A stretch of DNA of 64,000 nucleotides from Piscinibacter sp. XHJ-5 (lineage in GTDB: Bacteria; Pseudomonadota; Gammaproteobacteria; Burkholderiales; Burkholderiaceae_C), in contig NZ_CP123228.1 in NCBI RefSeq assembly GCF_029855045.1, forward strand, positions 5,208,001 to 5,272,000. Reading direction: 5' to 3'. Positions within the stretch are counted from its first letter, which is position 1, and each line of letters starts with the position of its first letter. The position numbers were made by a program, and so were the translations under genes. The notes under the pieces are model-generated. The model saw only the letters and a list, made by a program, of their open reading frames with translations, was not told the DNA's origin and made no database searches. Below, one piece after another: positions 54,145-64,000 of the stretch.

Positions 54145-56283
54145 ATGGGCGAGATGACCAACGAAGGCGCCAGTCTCAGTGCCGGCATCGACCTGAGCCA
54201 GTTCTATCAGGTCTTCTTCGAAGAGGCCGGCGAGAACCTCGACCGCATGGAGCAGCAGCTGCTCGAGATCGACATCGAGGCCGCCGACGACGAGGAACTC
54301 AATTCGATCTTCCGCTGCGCGCATTCGGTGAAGGGCGGCGCGGCGACCTTCGGCTTTGCCGACGTCGCCGAGCTCACGCACCAGATGGAGACGCTGCTCG
54401 ACAAGCTGCGCCGCCACGAGCTCGCTCCAACCTCCGCGATGGTCGACGTGCTGCTGCAGTCCGGCGATGCGCTGCGCGCGCAGCTGGCGCGCCACCAGGG
54501 CGGCGGCGGCCCGGAGATCGACACCACCGAGCTGCTGTTCAACATCCGCGCCATGGTGGCCGGCGAATCGCCGCCCTCGCCGCATCCCACCGCGGCGCCG
54601 GTGAAGACGTCCGTGCTCGCCGGGCCGGCGCAGGAAGCGCCCGCGCCGCCGCCCGCCGCGACCGGCTCACCGGCCCGCGCGATCGAGGTGCGCGTCGGCC
54701 CGCTGCCGGATCCCAGGCAGGCCGACAACCTGGTCGAGCTGTTCCAGGAAATCGTCGACCTGGGCACCATCGAGCCGATCGATGGCGGCCAGTCGGTCGA
54801 CGGCATGCGCCGTTTCAAGATCACGACCACCAGCACCGACAACGACCTGCTGGACCTGTTCACCTTCCACGTCGCCCGCGAGCACGTGCAGCTGCTGCCG
54901 CTGGGCCCGGGCTACGGCTTTCACGAAGGCAATCCCGGGGTGCCGCCGGCCGACGTGCTCAACGATCCGGGTTACGGCTTCTTCGACGATGCCCCCGGCT
55001 CGCCCAGCGCGGCGAGCGGCGACCGCGCGCCGCCCGCACCGTCGCAGCCCCAGACCAGCGCACAGACCGCGCAGGCCCGCGCCGCGGCGCGCCAGGACAA
55101 GGCGCCGGCCGCCGCCCTCGAGTCGTCGACGCTGCGCGTGTCGGTGGAGAAGGTCGACCAGCTGATCAACCTGGTCGGCGAGCTCGTCATCACCCAGGCG
55201 ATGCTTGCGCAGAACAGCAAGAACATCGACCCGGCGCTGTACCAGCAGCTGGCGGCCGGCCTGGCCGACCTCGACCGCAACACGCGGGATCTGCAGGAAT
55301 CGGTGATGTCGATCCGCATGATCCCGATGTCGATCGTCTTCAACCGCTTCCCGCGCATGCTGCGCGACCTGGCGGCCAAGCTCGGCAAGAAGGTCGACTT
55401 CGTCACGCACGGCGAAGCCACCGAGCTCGACAAGGGCCTGGTCGAGAAGATCACGGACCCGCTCACGCACCTGGTGCGCAACTCCTGCGACCACGGCATC
55501 GAGCTCCCCGAGGAGCGCCTCGCCAAGGGCAAGCCCGAGGCCGGCACGATCACGCTGTCGGCCTCGCACCAGGGCGGGTCCATCGTCATCGAGGTGCGCG
55601 ACGACGGTCGCGGGCTGTCGCGCGCCAAGCTGCTCAAGAAGGCGCGCGAGCGCGGCATCGCCGCACCCGATTCGCTGACCGATGCCGAGGTGTGGAACCT
55701 CATCTTCGAGCCCGGCTTCTCCACCGCCGAGGTGGTGACCGACGTGTCCGGCCGCGGCGTCGGCATGGACGTCGTGAAGAAGAACATCACCGCGCTCGGG
55801 GGCTCGGTCGAGATCGACTCCGCCGACGGCTACGGCATGCGCGTGTCGGTGCGCCTGCCGCTCACGCTGGCCATCATGGACGGCATGAGTGTCGGTGTGG
55901 GCGACGAGGTCTACATCCTGCCCCTGTCTTCCGTCGTCGAATCGTTCCAGGTGGAAGACCAGACCATCAAGACCATCGGCGGCTCCGGCCGCGTGGTGGA
56001 GGTGCGCGACGAATACATGCCGGTCATCGGCCTGGAGGACGTGTTCCAGGTGCCGCGCTTCGACTTCGAGCACGTCGCCGGGATCATGGTCGTCGTCGAG
56101 GCCGAAGGCGGCCGGGTCGCGCTGCTGGTGGACGAGCTGCTCGGGCAGCAGCAGGTCGTCGTGAAGAACCTCGAGGCGAACTACCGCAAGGTCAACGACG
56201 TGTCGGGCGCCACCATCATGGGCGACGGACGCGTGGCCCTGATCCTGGACGTCGGCAGCCTGGTGCGCCGCTCCCGCCATTGA
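54145..56283 (+). CDS. cheA: chemotaxis histidine kinase CheA
   Basis: 712 residues. HPt with H60 ([17 protein letters not shown]), a second region (about 180-275) with two repeats of a beta-alpha unit, a Pro/Ala/Gln linker, the P3 dimer helices ([25 protein letters not shown]), HATPase with [21 protein letters not shown] and [15 protein letters not shown], and a CheW-like C-terminus ([28 protein letters not shown]). Phosphorylates CheY and CheB. A second Met at codon 4 is an alternative start. Confidence 0.98.
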   Translation: MGEMTNEGASLSAGIDLSQFYQVFFEEAGENLDRMEQQLLEIDIEAADDEELNSIFRCAHSVKGGAATFGFADVAELTHQMETLLDKLRRHELAPTSAMVDVLLQSGDALRAQLARHQGGGGPEIDTTELLFNIRAMVAGESPPSPHPTAAPVKTSVLAGPAQEAPAPPPAATGSPARAIEVRVGPLPDPRQADNLVELFQEIVDLGTIEPIDGGQSVDGMRRFKITTTSTDNDLLDLFTFHVAREHVQLLPLGPGYGFHEGNPGVPPADVLNDPGYGFFDDAPGSPSAASGDRAPPAPSQPQTSAQTAQARAAARQDKAPAAALESSTLRVSVEKVDQLINLVGELVITQAMLAQNSKNIDPALYQQLAAGLADLDRNTRDLQESVMSIRMIPMSIVFNRFPRMLRDLAAKLGKKVDFVTHGEATELDKGLVEKITDPLTHLVRNSCDHGIELPEERLAKGKPEAGTITLSASHQGGSIVIEVRDDGRGLSRAKLLKKARERGIAAPDSLTDAEVWNLIFEPGFSTAEVVTDVSGRGVGMDVVKKNITALGGSVEIDSADGYGMRVSVRLPLTLAIMDGMSVGVGDEVYILPLSSVVESFQVEDQTIKTIGGSGRVVEVRDEYMPVIGLEDVFQVPRFDFEHVAGIMVVVEAEGGRVALLVDELLGQQQVVVKNLEANYRKVNDVSGATIMGDGRVALILDVGSLVRRSRH

Positions 56284-56299
56284 ACTCACCGGTACTCCC

Positions 56300-57856
56300 A
56301 TGAACAACCTGAAAATCGGCATGCGGCTGGGGCTGGGCTTCGGCCTGGTGCTGGCCCTGATGCTGCTGATCGTCGCCGTCTCGTTCTCGCAGCTGCTGCG
56401 CATGCGCTCCGACATGGACGTGACGAGCACGTACCAGCGCCAGGCCAACCTGGCCGACAAGTGGCTGCAGAAGACACAGCTGAACGTCAACCGGACGATC
56501 GCGATCGCCAAGGCGGCCGGCCAGCCGGACGTCGAGGCGCACTTCGCGCCGCTGATGAAGCAGACCTCGGCGGAGATCAGCGACATCCAGAAGCAGTTCG
56601 AAGCCACCGCCGCCGACGCCGCCTCGAAGGCGCTGCTCGACAAGGTCGGCGACAAGCGCAAGGCCTACATCGACATCCGCGTGCAGCTGCTGCAGCACCT
56701 GAAGAACGCCGACCAGGTGGCGGCCGAAGCGACGCTCAAGCAGCAGCTGCTGCCTGCCGCCGACCTCTACATGGGCGCCATGGGCGAGCTCGAGCGGCAC
56801 GCCAGCGACCAGGCCGCGCGACGCGGCGAGGACTCGCAGGCCGCGGTGCGGGCGGCCACGCTCATCCTGGCGGTGCTGGCCGCGGCCAGCCTGGCGGTAG
56901 GCATAGGCGCCGCGATCGCCATCACCCGCTCGGTGACCCGTCCGCTGCAGGATGCGGTCGGCGCGGCGCGGGTCATCGCCGACAACGACCTGTCGCAGCA
57001 GCTCGAATCGCAGCGCAAGGACGAGCTCGGCGAGCTGCTGCGCGCGCTGGGCAGCATGCAGGCGGCGCTGCGCCGCATGGTCGGCCAGGTGCGCGCGTCC
57101 ACCGACAGCATTGGCACCGCGTCGTCGGAGATCGCCAGCGGCAACGCCGACCTGTCTTCCCGCACCGAGCAGACGGCGGCCAACCTGCAGCAGGCGGCCT
57201 CGTCGATGGAACAGCTCACCGGCACCGTCAAGCAGAGCGCCGATTCGGCGCGCCAGGCCAACCAGCTCGCCGTCTCGGCCGCCGAGGTGGCCGCACGCGG
57301 CGGCGACGTCGTCTCGCGCGTGGTCTCGACCATGGACGAGATCAACACCAGCTCGAAGAAGATCGCCGACATCATCGGCGTGATCGACGGCATCGCCTTC
57401 CAGACCAACATCCTCGCGCTCAATGCCGCCGTCGAGGCCGCCCGCGCCGGCGAGCAGGGCCGCGGCTTCGCGGTGGTCGCCGGCGAGGTGCGCAACCTCG
57501 CGCAGCGCAGCGCCGAAGCGGCCAAGGAGATCAAGTCGCTGATCGGCGCCAGCGTCGAGAAGGTCGACTCGGGCTCCAAGCTGGTCGCCGATGCCGGCAA
57601 GACGATGCAGGAGATCGTGCACTCGGTGCAGCGCGTGACCGACATCATCGGCGAGATCACCGCCGCGGCCTCCGAGCAGAGCGACGGCATCGGCCAGGTC
57701 AACACCGCTGTCGTACAGCTGGACCAGATGACGCAGCAGAACGCCGCGCTGGTCGAGCAGAGTGCAGCCGCCGCCGAATCGCTGAAGGACCAGGCCGTGC
57801 GGCTCGCCACGGTCGTCGCGACCTTCAAGCTGCACGACTCGAGGGAAGCGGCATGA
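56300..57856 (+). CDS. methyl-accepting chemotaxis protein 1 of the cluster (4HB-type)
   Basis: 518 residues. First transmembrane helix ([20 protein letters not shown]), a periplasmic four-helix-bundle of about 155 residues, second helix ([21 protein letters not shown]), HAMP, and a signalling domain with the conserved tip [30 protein letters not shown]. No C-terminal pentapeptide tether. The stop overlaps the next receptor's start (ATGA). Confidence 0.96.
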   Translation: MNNLKIGMRLGLGFGLVLALMLLIVAVSFSQLLRMRSDMDVTSTYQRQANLADKWLQKTQLNVNRTIAIAKAAGQPDVEAHFAPLMKQTSAEISDIQKQFEATAADAASKALLDKVGDKRKAYIDIRVQLLQHLKNADQVAAEATLKQQLLPAADLYMGAMGELERHASDQAARRGEDSQAAVRAATLILAVLAAASLAVGIGAAIAITRSVTRPLQDAVGAARVIADNDLSQQLESQRKDELGELLRALGSMQAALRRMVGQVRASTDSIGTASSEIASGNADLSSRTEQTAANLQQAASSMEQLTGTVKQSADSARQANQLAVSAAEVAARGGDVVSRVVSTMDEINTSSKKIADIIGVIDGIAFQTNILALNAAVEAARAGEQGRGFAVVAGEVRNLAQRSAEAAKEIKSLIGASVEKVDSGSKLVADAGKTMQEIVHSVQRVTDIIGEITAAASEQSDGIGQVNTAVVQLDQMTQQNAALVEQSAAAAESLKDQAVRLATVVATFKLHDSREAA

Positions 57857-59439
57857 GCCGGCTGTTGGCCGCCATGCGGCGCCTGCGCATCCGCACGCGC
57901 CTGGTGGGCACGCTGGCCGTCATGCTGGCGCTGCTGGGACTCGTGAGCGCCGCCGGGCTGGTGTCGATGCGCCAGCAAGGCCAGGACGCCGACGCCTTCG
58001 TCAGCCGCGCACTGCAGAAGTCGCGCGAGCTCGCCGAGGTGAACCGCGTCGTCGGCGACATCAACCGCGCCGAGAAGGACATGGTCATCTACTACGACGA
58101 CCGCATCACGCTCAACAAGCACCGCGACAAGTGGACCTCGTCGGTGGAGTCGGCGCAGAAGCTGCTGGCCGCCGCGCGCGCCGGCGCCGATGCCAAGGAG
58201 GCGCCGCTGCTCGACGAGGCGGGCAAGCGGGTGGAGCAGTACGCCGCGGCCACGAAGCAGATCGTGCTGCAGGTGGAAGACGGCGCCTACGACAACCCGC
58301 GCATCGCCGACAAGATGCTCGGCAAGGCCAAGGAGCACATGCGTGTCTTCGAGGACACGCTGCTGCAGCTGCGCGCGGCACTCGACGCCGACGCCAGCGA
58401 GGCCAGGGCCGCTCGCGAAGCTTCCACGCGCCGCGCGATGGTCGCCAACATCGGCGTGCTGGCCCTGGTGACGATGCTGATCGTGCCCTTCACCTGGCTC
58501 AACATGCGCAGCATCTGCGACCCGCTGGATGCGGCACGCTCGCTGGCCGGCGCCATCGCGGCCGGCGACCTGACGCAGCGAATCGCCGTGCAGGGCCGCG
58601 ACGAGACGGCGGCCATGCTCGAATCGCTGCGTGCCATGCAGGCATCGCTGCAGGCCATGGTGGGCCAGGTGCGTGCCTCGACCGACAGCATCACCAACGC
58701 CTCCAGCGAGATCGCCATCGGCAACCAGGACCTGTCGTCGCGCACCGAGCAGACGGCAGCCAACCTGCAGCAGGCGGCCTCGTCGATGGAGCAGCTCACC
58801 GGCACCGTGAAACAAAGCGCCGATTCGGCGCGCCAGGCCAACCAGCTCGCCGCCTCGGCGGCCGACGTGGCGGCCCGCGGCCGCGCCGTCGTGTGCGAAG
58901 TCGTGAGCACGATGGACGACATCAACACCAGCTCGAAGAAGATCGCCGACATCATCGGCGTGATCGACGGCATCGCCTTCCAGACCAACATCCTCGCGCT
59001 CAATGCAGCCGTCGAGGCCGCCCGCGCCGGCGAGCAGGGCCGCGGCTTCGCCGTCGTCGCCGGCGAGGTGCGCAGCCTCGCGCAGCGCTCGGCCGAGGCC
59101 GCCAAGGAAATCAAGGCGCTCATCGGCGCCAGTGTCGACAGGGTGGAATCCGGCTCCCGCCTGGTGGCTCATGCCGGCCAGACCATGCAGGAGATCGTCG
59201 GCTCGGTGCAGCGCGTGACGGACATCATCGGCGAGATCACCGCCGCATCGTCGGAGCAGAGCGATGGCATCGGCCAGGTGAACACGTCGGTGGTGCAGCT
59301 CGACCACATGACGCAGCAGAACGCCGCGCTGGTGGAGCAAAGCGCGGCCGCCGCCGAGTCGCTGAAGGAACAGGCGATGAAGCTCGCCGGCCTGGTCGGC
59401 ACGTTCAAGCTCAACCATGACGCGGAGGTTCTCGCATGA
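57853..59439 (+). CDS. methyl-accepting chemotaxis protein 2 of the cluster (4HB-type)
   Basis: 528 residues from an ATG that overlaps the previous stop. Helix 1 ([20 protein letters not shown]), helical periplasmic domain with an [11 protein letters not shown] stretch, helix 2 ([19 protein letters not shown]), HAMP and a signalling tip identical to the first. Ends [11 protein letters not shown], no tether. Overlaps cheW by 4 nt. Confidence 0.96.
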   Translation: MSRLLAAMRRLRIRTRLVGTLAVMLALLGLVSAAGLVSMRQQGQDADAFVSRALQKSRELAEVNRVVGDINRAEKDMVIYYDDRITLNKHRDKWTSSVESAQKLLAAARAGADAKEAPLLDEAGKRVEQYAAATKQIVLQVEDGAYDNPRIADKMLGKAKEHMRVFEDTLLQLRAALDADASEARAAREASTRRAMVANIGVLALVTMLIVPFTWLNMRSICDPLDAARSLAGAIAAGDLTQRIAVQGRDETAAMLESLRAMQASLQAMVGQVRASTDSITNASSEIAIGNQDLSSRTEQTAANLQQAASSMEQLTGTVKQSADSARQANQLAASAADVAARGRAVVCEVVSTMDDINTSSKKIADIIGVIDGIAFQTNILALNAAVEAARAGEQGRGFAVVAGEVRSLAQRSAEAAKEIKALIGASVDRVESGSRLVAHAGQTMQEIVGSVQRVTDIIGEITAASSEQSDGIGQVNTSVVQLDHMTQQNAALVEQSAAAAESLKEQAMKLAGLVGTFKLNHDAEVLA

Positions 59440-59948
59440 ACATGATCCAGGACGCCACGGAAGTGGCCCGCCACGAAGCCGCGCGCGCGGCCGTCGCCGC
59501 CGGCGGCGAGTTCCTCACCTTCCGCCTGGGGGCCGAGGAGTACGGCATCGACATCCTCAAGGTCCAGGAGATCCGCTCCTACGAGCCGCCCACGCGCATC
59601 GCCAACGCCCCCGCGTTCATCAAGGGCGTGGTCAACCTGCGCGGGGTGATCGTGCCCATCGTCGACCTGCGCGTGAAGCTCGGCTGCGACAGCGTCGAGT
59701 ACAACAGCTTCACCGTGGTCATCGTGCTCAACGTCAGGGGCCGCGTCGTCGGCGCCGTCGTCGACTCGGTGTCCGACGTGCTCGAGCTGGGCGCGGGCAC
59801 CATCAAGGCCGCCCCCGAGATGCACACCGCCGTGGACACCAGCTTCATCACCGGCATCGGCAGCATCAACGAGCGCATGCTCATCCTGATGGACATCGAG
59901 GCGCTGATGAGCAGCGCCGACATGGGGCTCATCGACTCCGCCCACTGA
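59436..59948 (+). CDS. cheW: chemotaxis coupling protein CheW (first copy)
   Basis: 170 residues. [58 protein letters not shown] is the standard CheW core; it links receptors to CheA. The start overlaps the receptor's stop (ATGA). The same gene is found again at 63602 with only two base differences in the 399 bases visible there. Confidence 0.98.
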   Translation: MNMIQDATEVARHEAARAAVAAGGEFLTFRLGAEEYGIDILKVQEIRSYEPPTRIANAPAFIKGVVNLRGVIVPIVDLRVKLGCDSVEYNSFTVVIVLNVRGRVVGAVVDSVSDVLELGAGTIKAAPEMHTAVDTSFITGIGSINERMLILMDIEALMSSADMGLIDSAH

Positions 59949-59961
59949 GGCGCTACGCCTC

Positions 59962-59998
59962 CCCTCACCCCGACCCTCTCCCCGCGAGCCGGGAGAGG
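59962..59998. repeat. dispersed CCCTCACCCCG repeat after the first cheW
   Basis: CCCTCACCCCGACCCTC followed by the imperfect hairpin CTCCCCGCGAGCCGGGAG. Same family as at 27752, 36007 and 41456. Confidence 0.6.
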
Positions 59999-60088
59999 CA
60001 GTCGAGGGGTCCGGCGCGAATTGACCGTCCACGCGCGCGCTATTGCGCAGATCGGCTCACCTTCGCCCGCGCCATCATTTCCTTGCAC

Positions 60089-60115
60089 TTCAGGCCACCC
60101 CGCCTGTGCCGATAA
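60089..60115 (+). promoter_or_regulatory. possible sigma-28 promoter for the third receptor gene
   Basis: A perfect GCCGATAA at 60108-60115. The -35 at the right distance is TTCA rather than TCAA, so only the -10 is convincing. Confidence 0.5.
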
Positions 60116-60187
60116 CGGGCCAGGACCGCACCGGCACCACGGCCGGGATCACAACGAAGGTCGGCAACCACGACCGGGGGAACACGA

Positions 60188-61777
60188 ATGAATCTGACTC
60201 TGCTGCTGCGAGGCTTCACGATCCGCACGCGCATGCTGGCGACCGTCGCGATCGTGGCGATCGCGCTGCTCGCCGTCGGCGGCGTCGGCCTGGCGGCCCA
60301 GTTCTACGCCCGCTCGATCAACGCGAGCTTCGTCGCGCAGGACTTCGCCGCGATGACGCAGATCGCCCAGCTTCGCAATGCGATGAGCACGCTGCGCTCG
60401 CACGAGAAGGACATGATCATCCAGTACGAGAACGCGGTCGAGGTCGGCCACGCGAAGGAAGCCTGGATCAAGACCGTGTCCGACATCCAGGCCAGCGCCA
60501 AGACGCTGCAAGGCGCCCTTCACGACGACGCCGAGCGCGCCAAGGTGGCCGAGGCGATGACGCGCCTGGACAAGTTCAGGCAGAACTTCCTGCCGGTGGC
60601 CAAGCAGATCGAGGCGATGGGCTTCGATTCGGCGCGTGTCGCCGCCGCCTTCATGAAGCGCGCCCAGCCCGACTACGACGCGGCGCAGGCGACCATCGAG
60701 GCGCTCGCCGCCGACCTGGACCACCAGGCGGTGCAAGGCGGCAAGCGCATGGAGCGCACGGCGACGCTGGTGATGGCGTTGCTCGGCGCGGCCGTCGCGA
60801 TCGCGCTGCTGCTCATCGTGCCGCTGACGGTGATGAACATGCAGTCGATCTGCCTGCCGATCCGCAAGGCCGAGGCCCTCGCGGACGCGATCGCCCAGGG
60901 CGACCTGGCGCAGCGCGACGTGGATTCGCGCGGCGACGACGAAGCCGCCCACCTGCTGAAGGCGCTGGCGAGCATGCAGTCGTCATTGCGCCGCATCGTC
61001 GGCCAGGTGCGCGCCTCCACCGACAGCATCTCCACCGCCAGCGTCGAGATCGCCACCGGCAACCAGGACCTGTCGTCGCGCACGGAACAGACCGCCAGCA
61101 ACCTGCAGCAGACGGCCTCGTCGATCGAGCAGCTGACCGGCACAGTCAAGCAGAGCGCCGACTCGGCGCGCCAGGCGGACCAGCTCGCGCTGTCGGCGGC
61201 GCAGGTGGCCGCGCGCGGCGGCAAGGTCGTGTCCGAAGTGGTCAGCACGATGGACGAGATCAACGCCAGCTCGAAGAAGATCGCCGACATCATCGGCGTG
61301 ATCGACGGCATCGCCTTCCAGACCAACATCCTTGCGCTCAATGCCGCCGTCGAGGCGGCCCGCGCCGGCGAGCAGGGCCGCGGCTTCGCGGTGGTCGCCG
61401 GCGAGGTGCGCAACCTCGCGCAGCGCAGCGCCGAGGCCGCGAAAGAGATCAAGGCCCTGATCGGCGCCAGCGTCGAGAAGGTCGATTCCGGCTCGCGGCT
61501 GGTGGCCGACGCCGGCCGCACGATGCAGGAGATCGTGAGCTCGGTGCAGCGCGTGACCGACATCATCGGCGAGATCACCGCCGCCGCCTCCGAGCAGAGC
61601 GACGGCATCGGCCAGGTCAACACCGCCGTCGTGCAGCTGGACCAGATGACGCAGCAGAACGCCGCGCTGGTCGAGCAGAGCGCCGCGGCCGCCGAAAGCC
61701 TGAAGGACCAGACGGTGCGGCTGTCACAGGCCGTCAGCGTGTTCCGGCTCCAAGAATGCGCCGCGCCGGCGGCCTGA
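60188..61777 (+). CDS. methyl-accepting chemotaxis protein 3 of the cluster (4HB-type)
   Basis: 529 residues. Helix 1 ([22 protein letters not shown]), a periplasmic helical domain with [13 protein letters not shown], helix 2 ([22 protein letters not shown]), HAMP, signalling domain with the same tip sequence as its neighbours. Ends [11 protein letters not shown], no tether. It begins after a 239-nt gap that holds a repeat and a sigma-28 -10 box. Confidence 0.96.
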   Translation: MNLTLLLRGFTIRTRMLATVAIVAIALLAVGGVGLAAQFYARSINASFVAQDFAAMTQIAQLRNAMSTLRSHEKDMIIQYENAVEVGHAKEAWIKTVSDIQASAKTLQGALHDDAERAKVAEAMTRLDKFRQNFLPVAKQIEAMGFDSARVAAAFMKRAQPDYDAAQATIEALAADLDHQAVQGGKRMERTATLVMALLGAAVAIALLLIVPLTVMNMQSICLPIRKAEALADAIAQGDLAQRDVDSRGDDEAAHLLKALASMQSSLRRIVGQVRASTDSISTASVEIATGNQDLSSRTEQTASNLQQTASSIEQLTGTVKQSADSARQADQLALSAAQVAARGGKVVSEVVSTMDEINASSKKIADIIGVIDGIAFQTNILALNAAVEAARAGEQGRGFAVVAGEVRNLAQRSAEAAKEIKALIGASVEKVDSGSRLVADAGRTMQEIVSSVQRVTDIIGEITAAASEQSDGIGQVNTAVVQLDQMTQQNAALVEQSAAAAESLKDQTVRLSQAVSVFRLQECAAPAA

Positions 61778-61805
61778 TTCCAGCGTATCGATCAAGAGGT
61801 ATCCC

Positions 61806-63578
61806 ATGCAGTCTGTCTCTCGCTCTGCCCTGTCGCTCGCGGCCAAGCTGCGCTGGGCCGTCGGCATCGGCGTCATCGCGTTTCTCGCGCTGGTGTCCAT
61901 GCTGGTTTATCGCAGTCACCTGTCGTTGATGGACGAGAAGCTGCGCATGACGCGCAACGTCGTCGAGCAGAGCATCAAGATCGCCGAGACCTACCACGCG
62001 CAGGAGAAGGCCGGCCAGCTGTCGACCGTCGTGGCGCAGGCCCAGGCCGGCGCCGAGATCAAGGCCATCCGCTACGACGGCAAGGAATACGTGTGGGTCA
62101 ACGACATGCATCCGCGCGTGGTGCTGCATCCCATCAAGCCGGAGCTGGAGGGCAAGGACGTCTCCGACATGAAGGACCCGAACGGCAAGACGCTGTTCGT
62201 CGCGTTCGTCGACGCCGTGAAGAAGAATGGGGAGGGCTACGTCGACTACCTCTGGCCCCGGCCGGGTTCCAGCGAGCCGGAGCCCAAGCGCTCCTATGTG
62301 AAGGGCTTCGCGCCGTGGGGCTGGGTGATGGGCTCGGGTGTCTACGTCGATGACGTGCAAAGCGTCGCGCGCCAGGAAGCGGCGATCGCGCTGGCCGCCG
62401 TCGCGCTGCTCGCCGTGCTCTCGATGGTCGGCATCGAAGTGCTGGTGCGCCGTCTGCAGGCGCGCATGAACCAGGCTGCCGAGGTGATGGGCGCGGTGGC
62501 GGCGGGGGACCTGTCCCGCAGCGTCGATCCCGGCGCGCAGGACGAGGTGGGACGCCTGCTCGCGCAGGTGTCGGTGATGCAGTCGCGGCTGGCCGAGGTG
62601 GTGCGCCAGATCCGCAGCTCCACCGACAGCATCTCCACCGCCAGCGCCGAGATCGCCACCGGCAACCAGGACCTGTCGGCGCGCACGGAGCAGACCGCCA
62701 GCAACCTGCAGCAGGCCGCTTCGTCGATGGAGCAGCTCACCGGCACCGTCAAGCAGAGCGCCGACTCGGCACGCCAGGCGAATCAGCTCGCGTCGTCGGC
62801 GGCCGAAGTGGCCGCGCGCGGCGGCAAGGTGGTGTCCGAAGTGGTCAGCACGATGGACGAGATCAATGCCAGCTCGAAGAAGATCGCCGACATCATCGGC
62901 GTGATCGACGGCATCGCGTTCCAGACCAACATCCTCGCGCTCAATGCGGCCGTCGAGGCGGCCCGCGCCGGCGAGCAGGGCCGCGGCTTCGCGGTGGTCG
63001 CCGGCGAGGTGCGCAACCTCGCGCAGCGCAGCGCGCAGGCGGCCAAGGAGATCAAGGGCCTCATCGGCGCCAGCGTCGAGAAGGTCGATTCCGGCTCCAA
63101 GCTGGTGGCCGACGCCGGCGACACGATGAAGGAGATCGTCGGCTCGGTGCAGCGCGTGACCGACATCATCGGCGAGATCACCGCCGCGGCCTCCGAGCAG
63201 AGCGACGGCATCGGCCAGGTCAACACCGCTGTCGTGCAGCTCGATCAGATGACGCAGCAGAACGCCGCGCTGGTCGAGCAGAGCGCCGCGGCCGCCGAAA
63301 GCCTGAAGGCTCAGGCCACGCAGCTCGCGCGGGCCGTCGGCACGTTCAAGCTCGACGGCGCGCTGGCCGCCAAGGCACCCGCCGTCAGCACCGCACCGGC
63401 GGCGCGTGTCGAAACCGCACCAGCACCGGCCAAGCCTGCGGCCAGGCCCGCGGCCAAGCCTGTCGCCGTCAAGCCGGAGCCGGTCAAGCCCGCAGCCGTC
63501 GCACCCGCGGCGGCGCGCCCCGCGGCCGCGGCGCCGGCGGCTGCGCCCGCAAACGACGACGACTGGGAAACCTTCTGA
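61806..63578 (+). CDS. methyl-accepting chemotaxis protein 4 of the cluster (sCache type, with CheR/CheB tether)
   Basis: 590 residues. Helix 1 ([19 protein letters not shown]), then a single-Cache domain ([37 protein letters not shown] … [17 protein letters not shown]), helix 2, HAMP, signalling domain. After it comes a tail of about 75 residues rich in Ala, Pro and Lys (repeated KPAA/VAP units) that ends DDDWETF, matching the xWxxF pentapeptide that binds CheR and CheB. Of the four receptors only this one carries it. Confidence 0.96.
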   Translation: MQSVSRSALSLAAKLRWAVGIGVIAFLALVSMLVYRSHLSLMDEKLRMTRNVVEQSIKIAETYHAQEKAGQLSTVVAQAQAGAEIKAIRYDGKEYVWVNDMHPRVVLHPIKPELEGKDVSDMKDPNGKTLFVAFVDAVKKNGEGYVDYLWPRPGSSEPEPKRSYVKGFAPWGWVMGSGVYVDDVQSVARQEAAIALAAVALLAVLSMVGIEVLVRRLQARMNQAAEVMGAVAAGDLSRSVDPGAQDEVGRLLAQVSVMQSRLAEVVRQIRSSTDSISTASAEIATGNQDLSARTEQTASNLQQAASSMEQLTGTVKQSADSARQANQLASSAAEVAARGGKVVSEVVSTMDEINASSKKIADIIGVIDGIAFQTNILALNAAVEAARAGEQGRGFAVVAGEVRNLAQRSAQAAKEIKGLIGASVEKVDSGSKLVADAGDTMKEIVGSVQRVTDIIGEITAAASEQSDGIGQVNTAVVQLDQMTQQNAALVEQSAAAAESLKAQATQLARAVGTFKLDGALAAKAPAVSTAPAARVETAPAPAKPAARPAAKPVAVKPEPVKPAAVAPAAARPAAAAPAAAPANDDDWETF

Positions 63579-63601
63579 ACGGCTCCACGGGAGAACCTCG
63601 C

Positions 63602-64000
63602 ATGAACATGATCCAAGACGCCACGGAAGTGGCCCGCCACGAAGCCGCGCGCGCGGCCGTCGCCGCCGGCGGCGAGTTCCTCACCTTCCGCCTGGGGGCC
63701 GAGGAGTACGGCATCGACATCCTCAAGGTCCAGGAGATCCGCTCCTACGAGCCGCCCACGCGCATCGCCAACGCCCCCGCGTTCATCAAGGGCGTGGTCA
63801 ACCTGCGCGGGGTGATCGTGCCCATCGTCGACCTGCGCGTGAAGCTCGGCTGCGACAGCGTCGAGTACAACAGCTTCACCGTGGTCATCGTGCTCAACGT
63901 CAGGGGCCGCGTCGTCGGCGCCGTCGTCGACTCGGTGTCCGATGTGCTCGAGCTGGGCGCGGGCACCATCAAGGCCGCCCCCGAGATGCACACCGCCGTG
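63602..64000 (+). CDS. cheW: chemotaxis coupling protein CheW (second copy, cut by right edge)
   Basis: 133 codons visible. The DNA differs from the first cheW at two synonymous positions only (codon 5 CAG/CAA and the Asp codon of [14 protein letters not shown]). Identity begins about 5 nt before the ATG and stops upstream of that, so the copy was made by gene duplication or conversion, limited to the coding region on this side. Confidence 0.97.
   Translation, partial: MNMIQDATEVARHEAARAAVAAGGEFLTFRLGAEEYGIDILKVQEIRSYEPPTRIANAPAFIKGVVNLRGVIVPIVDLRVKLGCDSVEYNSFTVVIVLNVRGRVVGAVVDSVSDVLELGAGTIKAAPEMHTAV

Noticed and set aside
1..64000. CRISPR arrays, tRNA or rRNA genes, prophage
   Set aside because: No regularly spaced repeats, cloverleaf sequences, rRNA-like blocks or phage structural genes were recognised on reading both strands.

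Overview
The window is high-GC DNA (roughly 65-70 % by eye) from a motile betaproteobacterium. It most resembles the Burkholderiales (Rubrivivax/Leptothrix/Comamonadaceae type). The evidence is the argH - LytS/LytTR two-component pair - hemCDX neighbourhood, flhDC as flagellar master regulator next to motAB and cheYZ, the fliEFGHIJK and fliLMNOPQR block order, and peritrichous-type che genes. No rRNA, tRNA or CRISPR was recognised. Species cannot be told from the sequence alone.

Layout. (1) 1-10133, housekeeping: hemX (cut by the left edge), hemD and hemC on the minus strand; ppc on plus; a hypothetical membrane-anchored protein; a LytTR response regulator with its LytS-type kinase (AlgR/AlgZ-like); and argH. 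(2) 10162-18108, an accessory island with lower third-position GC. It holds three tandem paralogues (10162-11340, 13428-14591, 15034-16197) with a conserved HxD...H...R pattern like 2OG-Fe(II) oxygenases, a secreted glycoside-hydrolase-like protein, a decayed second copy of that protein, a small frameshifted gene, and an exported LOG-family (PGGxGTxxE) protein. Four of the five minus-strand genes carry a tandem 7-bp direct repeat (GCATnGG-N15-GCnTnGG on the coding strand), and the fifth a degenerate version. Each lies 71-80 nt before the start codon. This is the best candidate in the window for an undescribed system. (3) 18126-32304, minus strand: a methyltransferase and a cytosolic chemoreceptor-like protein, fliA, a FlhG-like protein, flhF, flhA, flhB, a plus-strand fluoroacetate-dehalogenase-like gene, cheZ, cheY, motB, motA, flhC and flhD. 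(4) 32874-39240: two flagellins, fliD, fliS, fliT and a YcgR-like PilZ protein. (5) 39256-51141: fliE, then fliFGHIJK and fliLMNOPQR, with a MITE-like element exactly at the end of fliP. (6) 51193-64000: a NarL-type two-component pair, then a chemotaxis operon (CheZ-like phosphatase, cheY, cheA, four chemoreceptors, and two cheW copies that are nearly identical in DNA; the second is cut by the right edge).

How it works together. FlhDC starts the hierarchy; FliA (sigma-28) reads promoters visible before motA, cheY, fliC1, fliD and possibly the third receptor gene (consensus TCAA-N15-GCCGATAA). FlhA/FlhB/FliOPQR form the export gate, FliHIJ the ATPase complex, FliG/M/N the switch, MotAB the stator. 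CheA/CheW/receptors signal through two CheY proteins, one paired with classical CheZ and the other with a CheZ-like protein. A GC-rich repeat of the form CCCTCACCCCG(G/A)CCCTCTcCCGC is scattered between flagellar genes.
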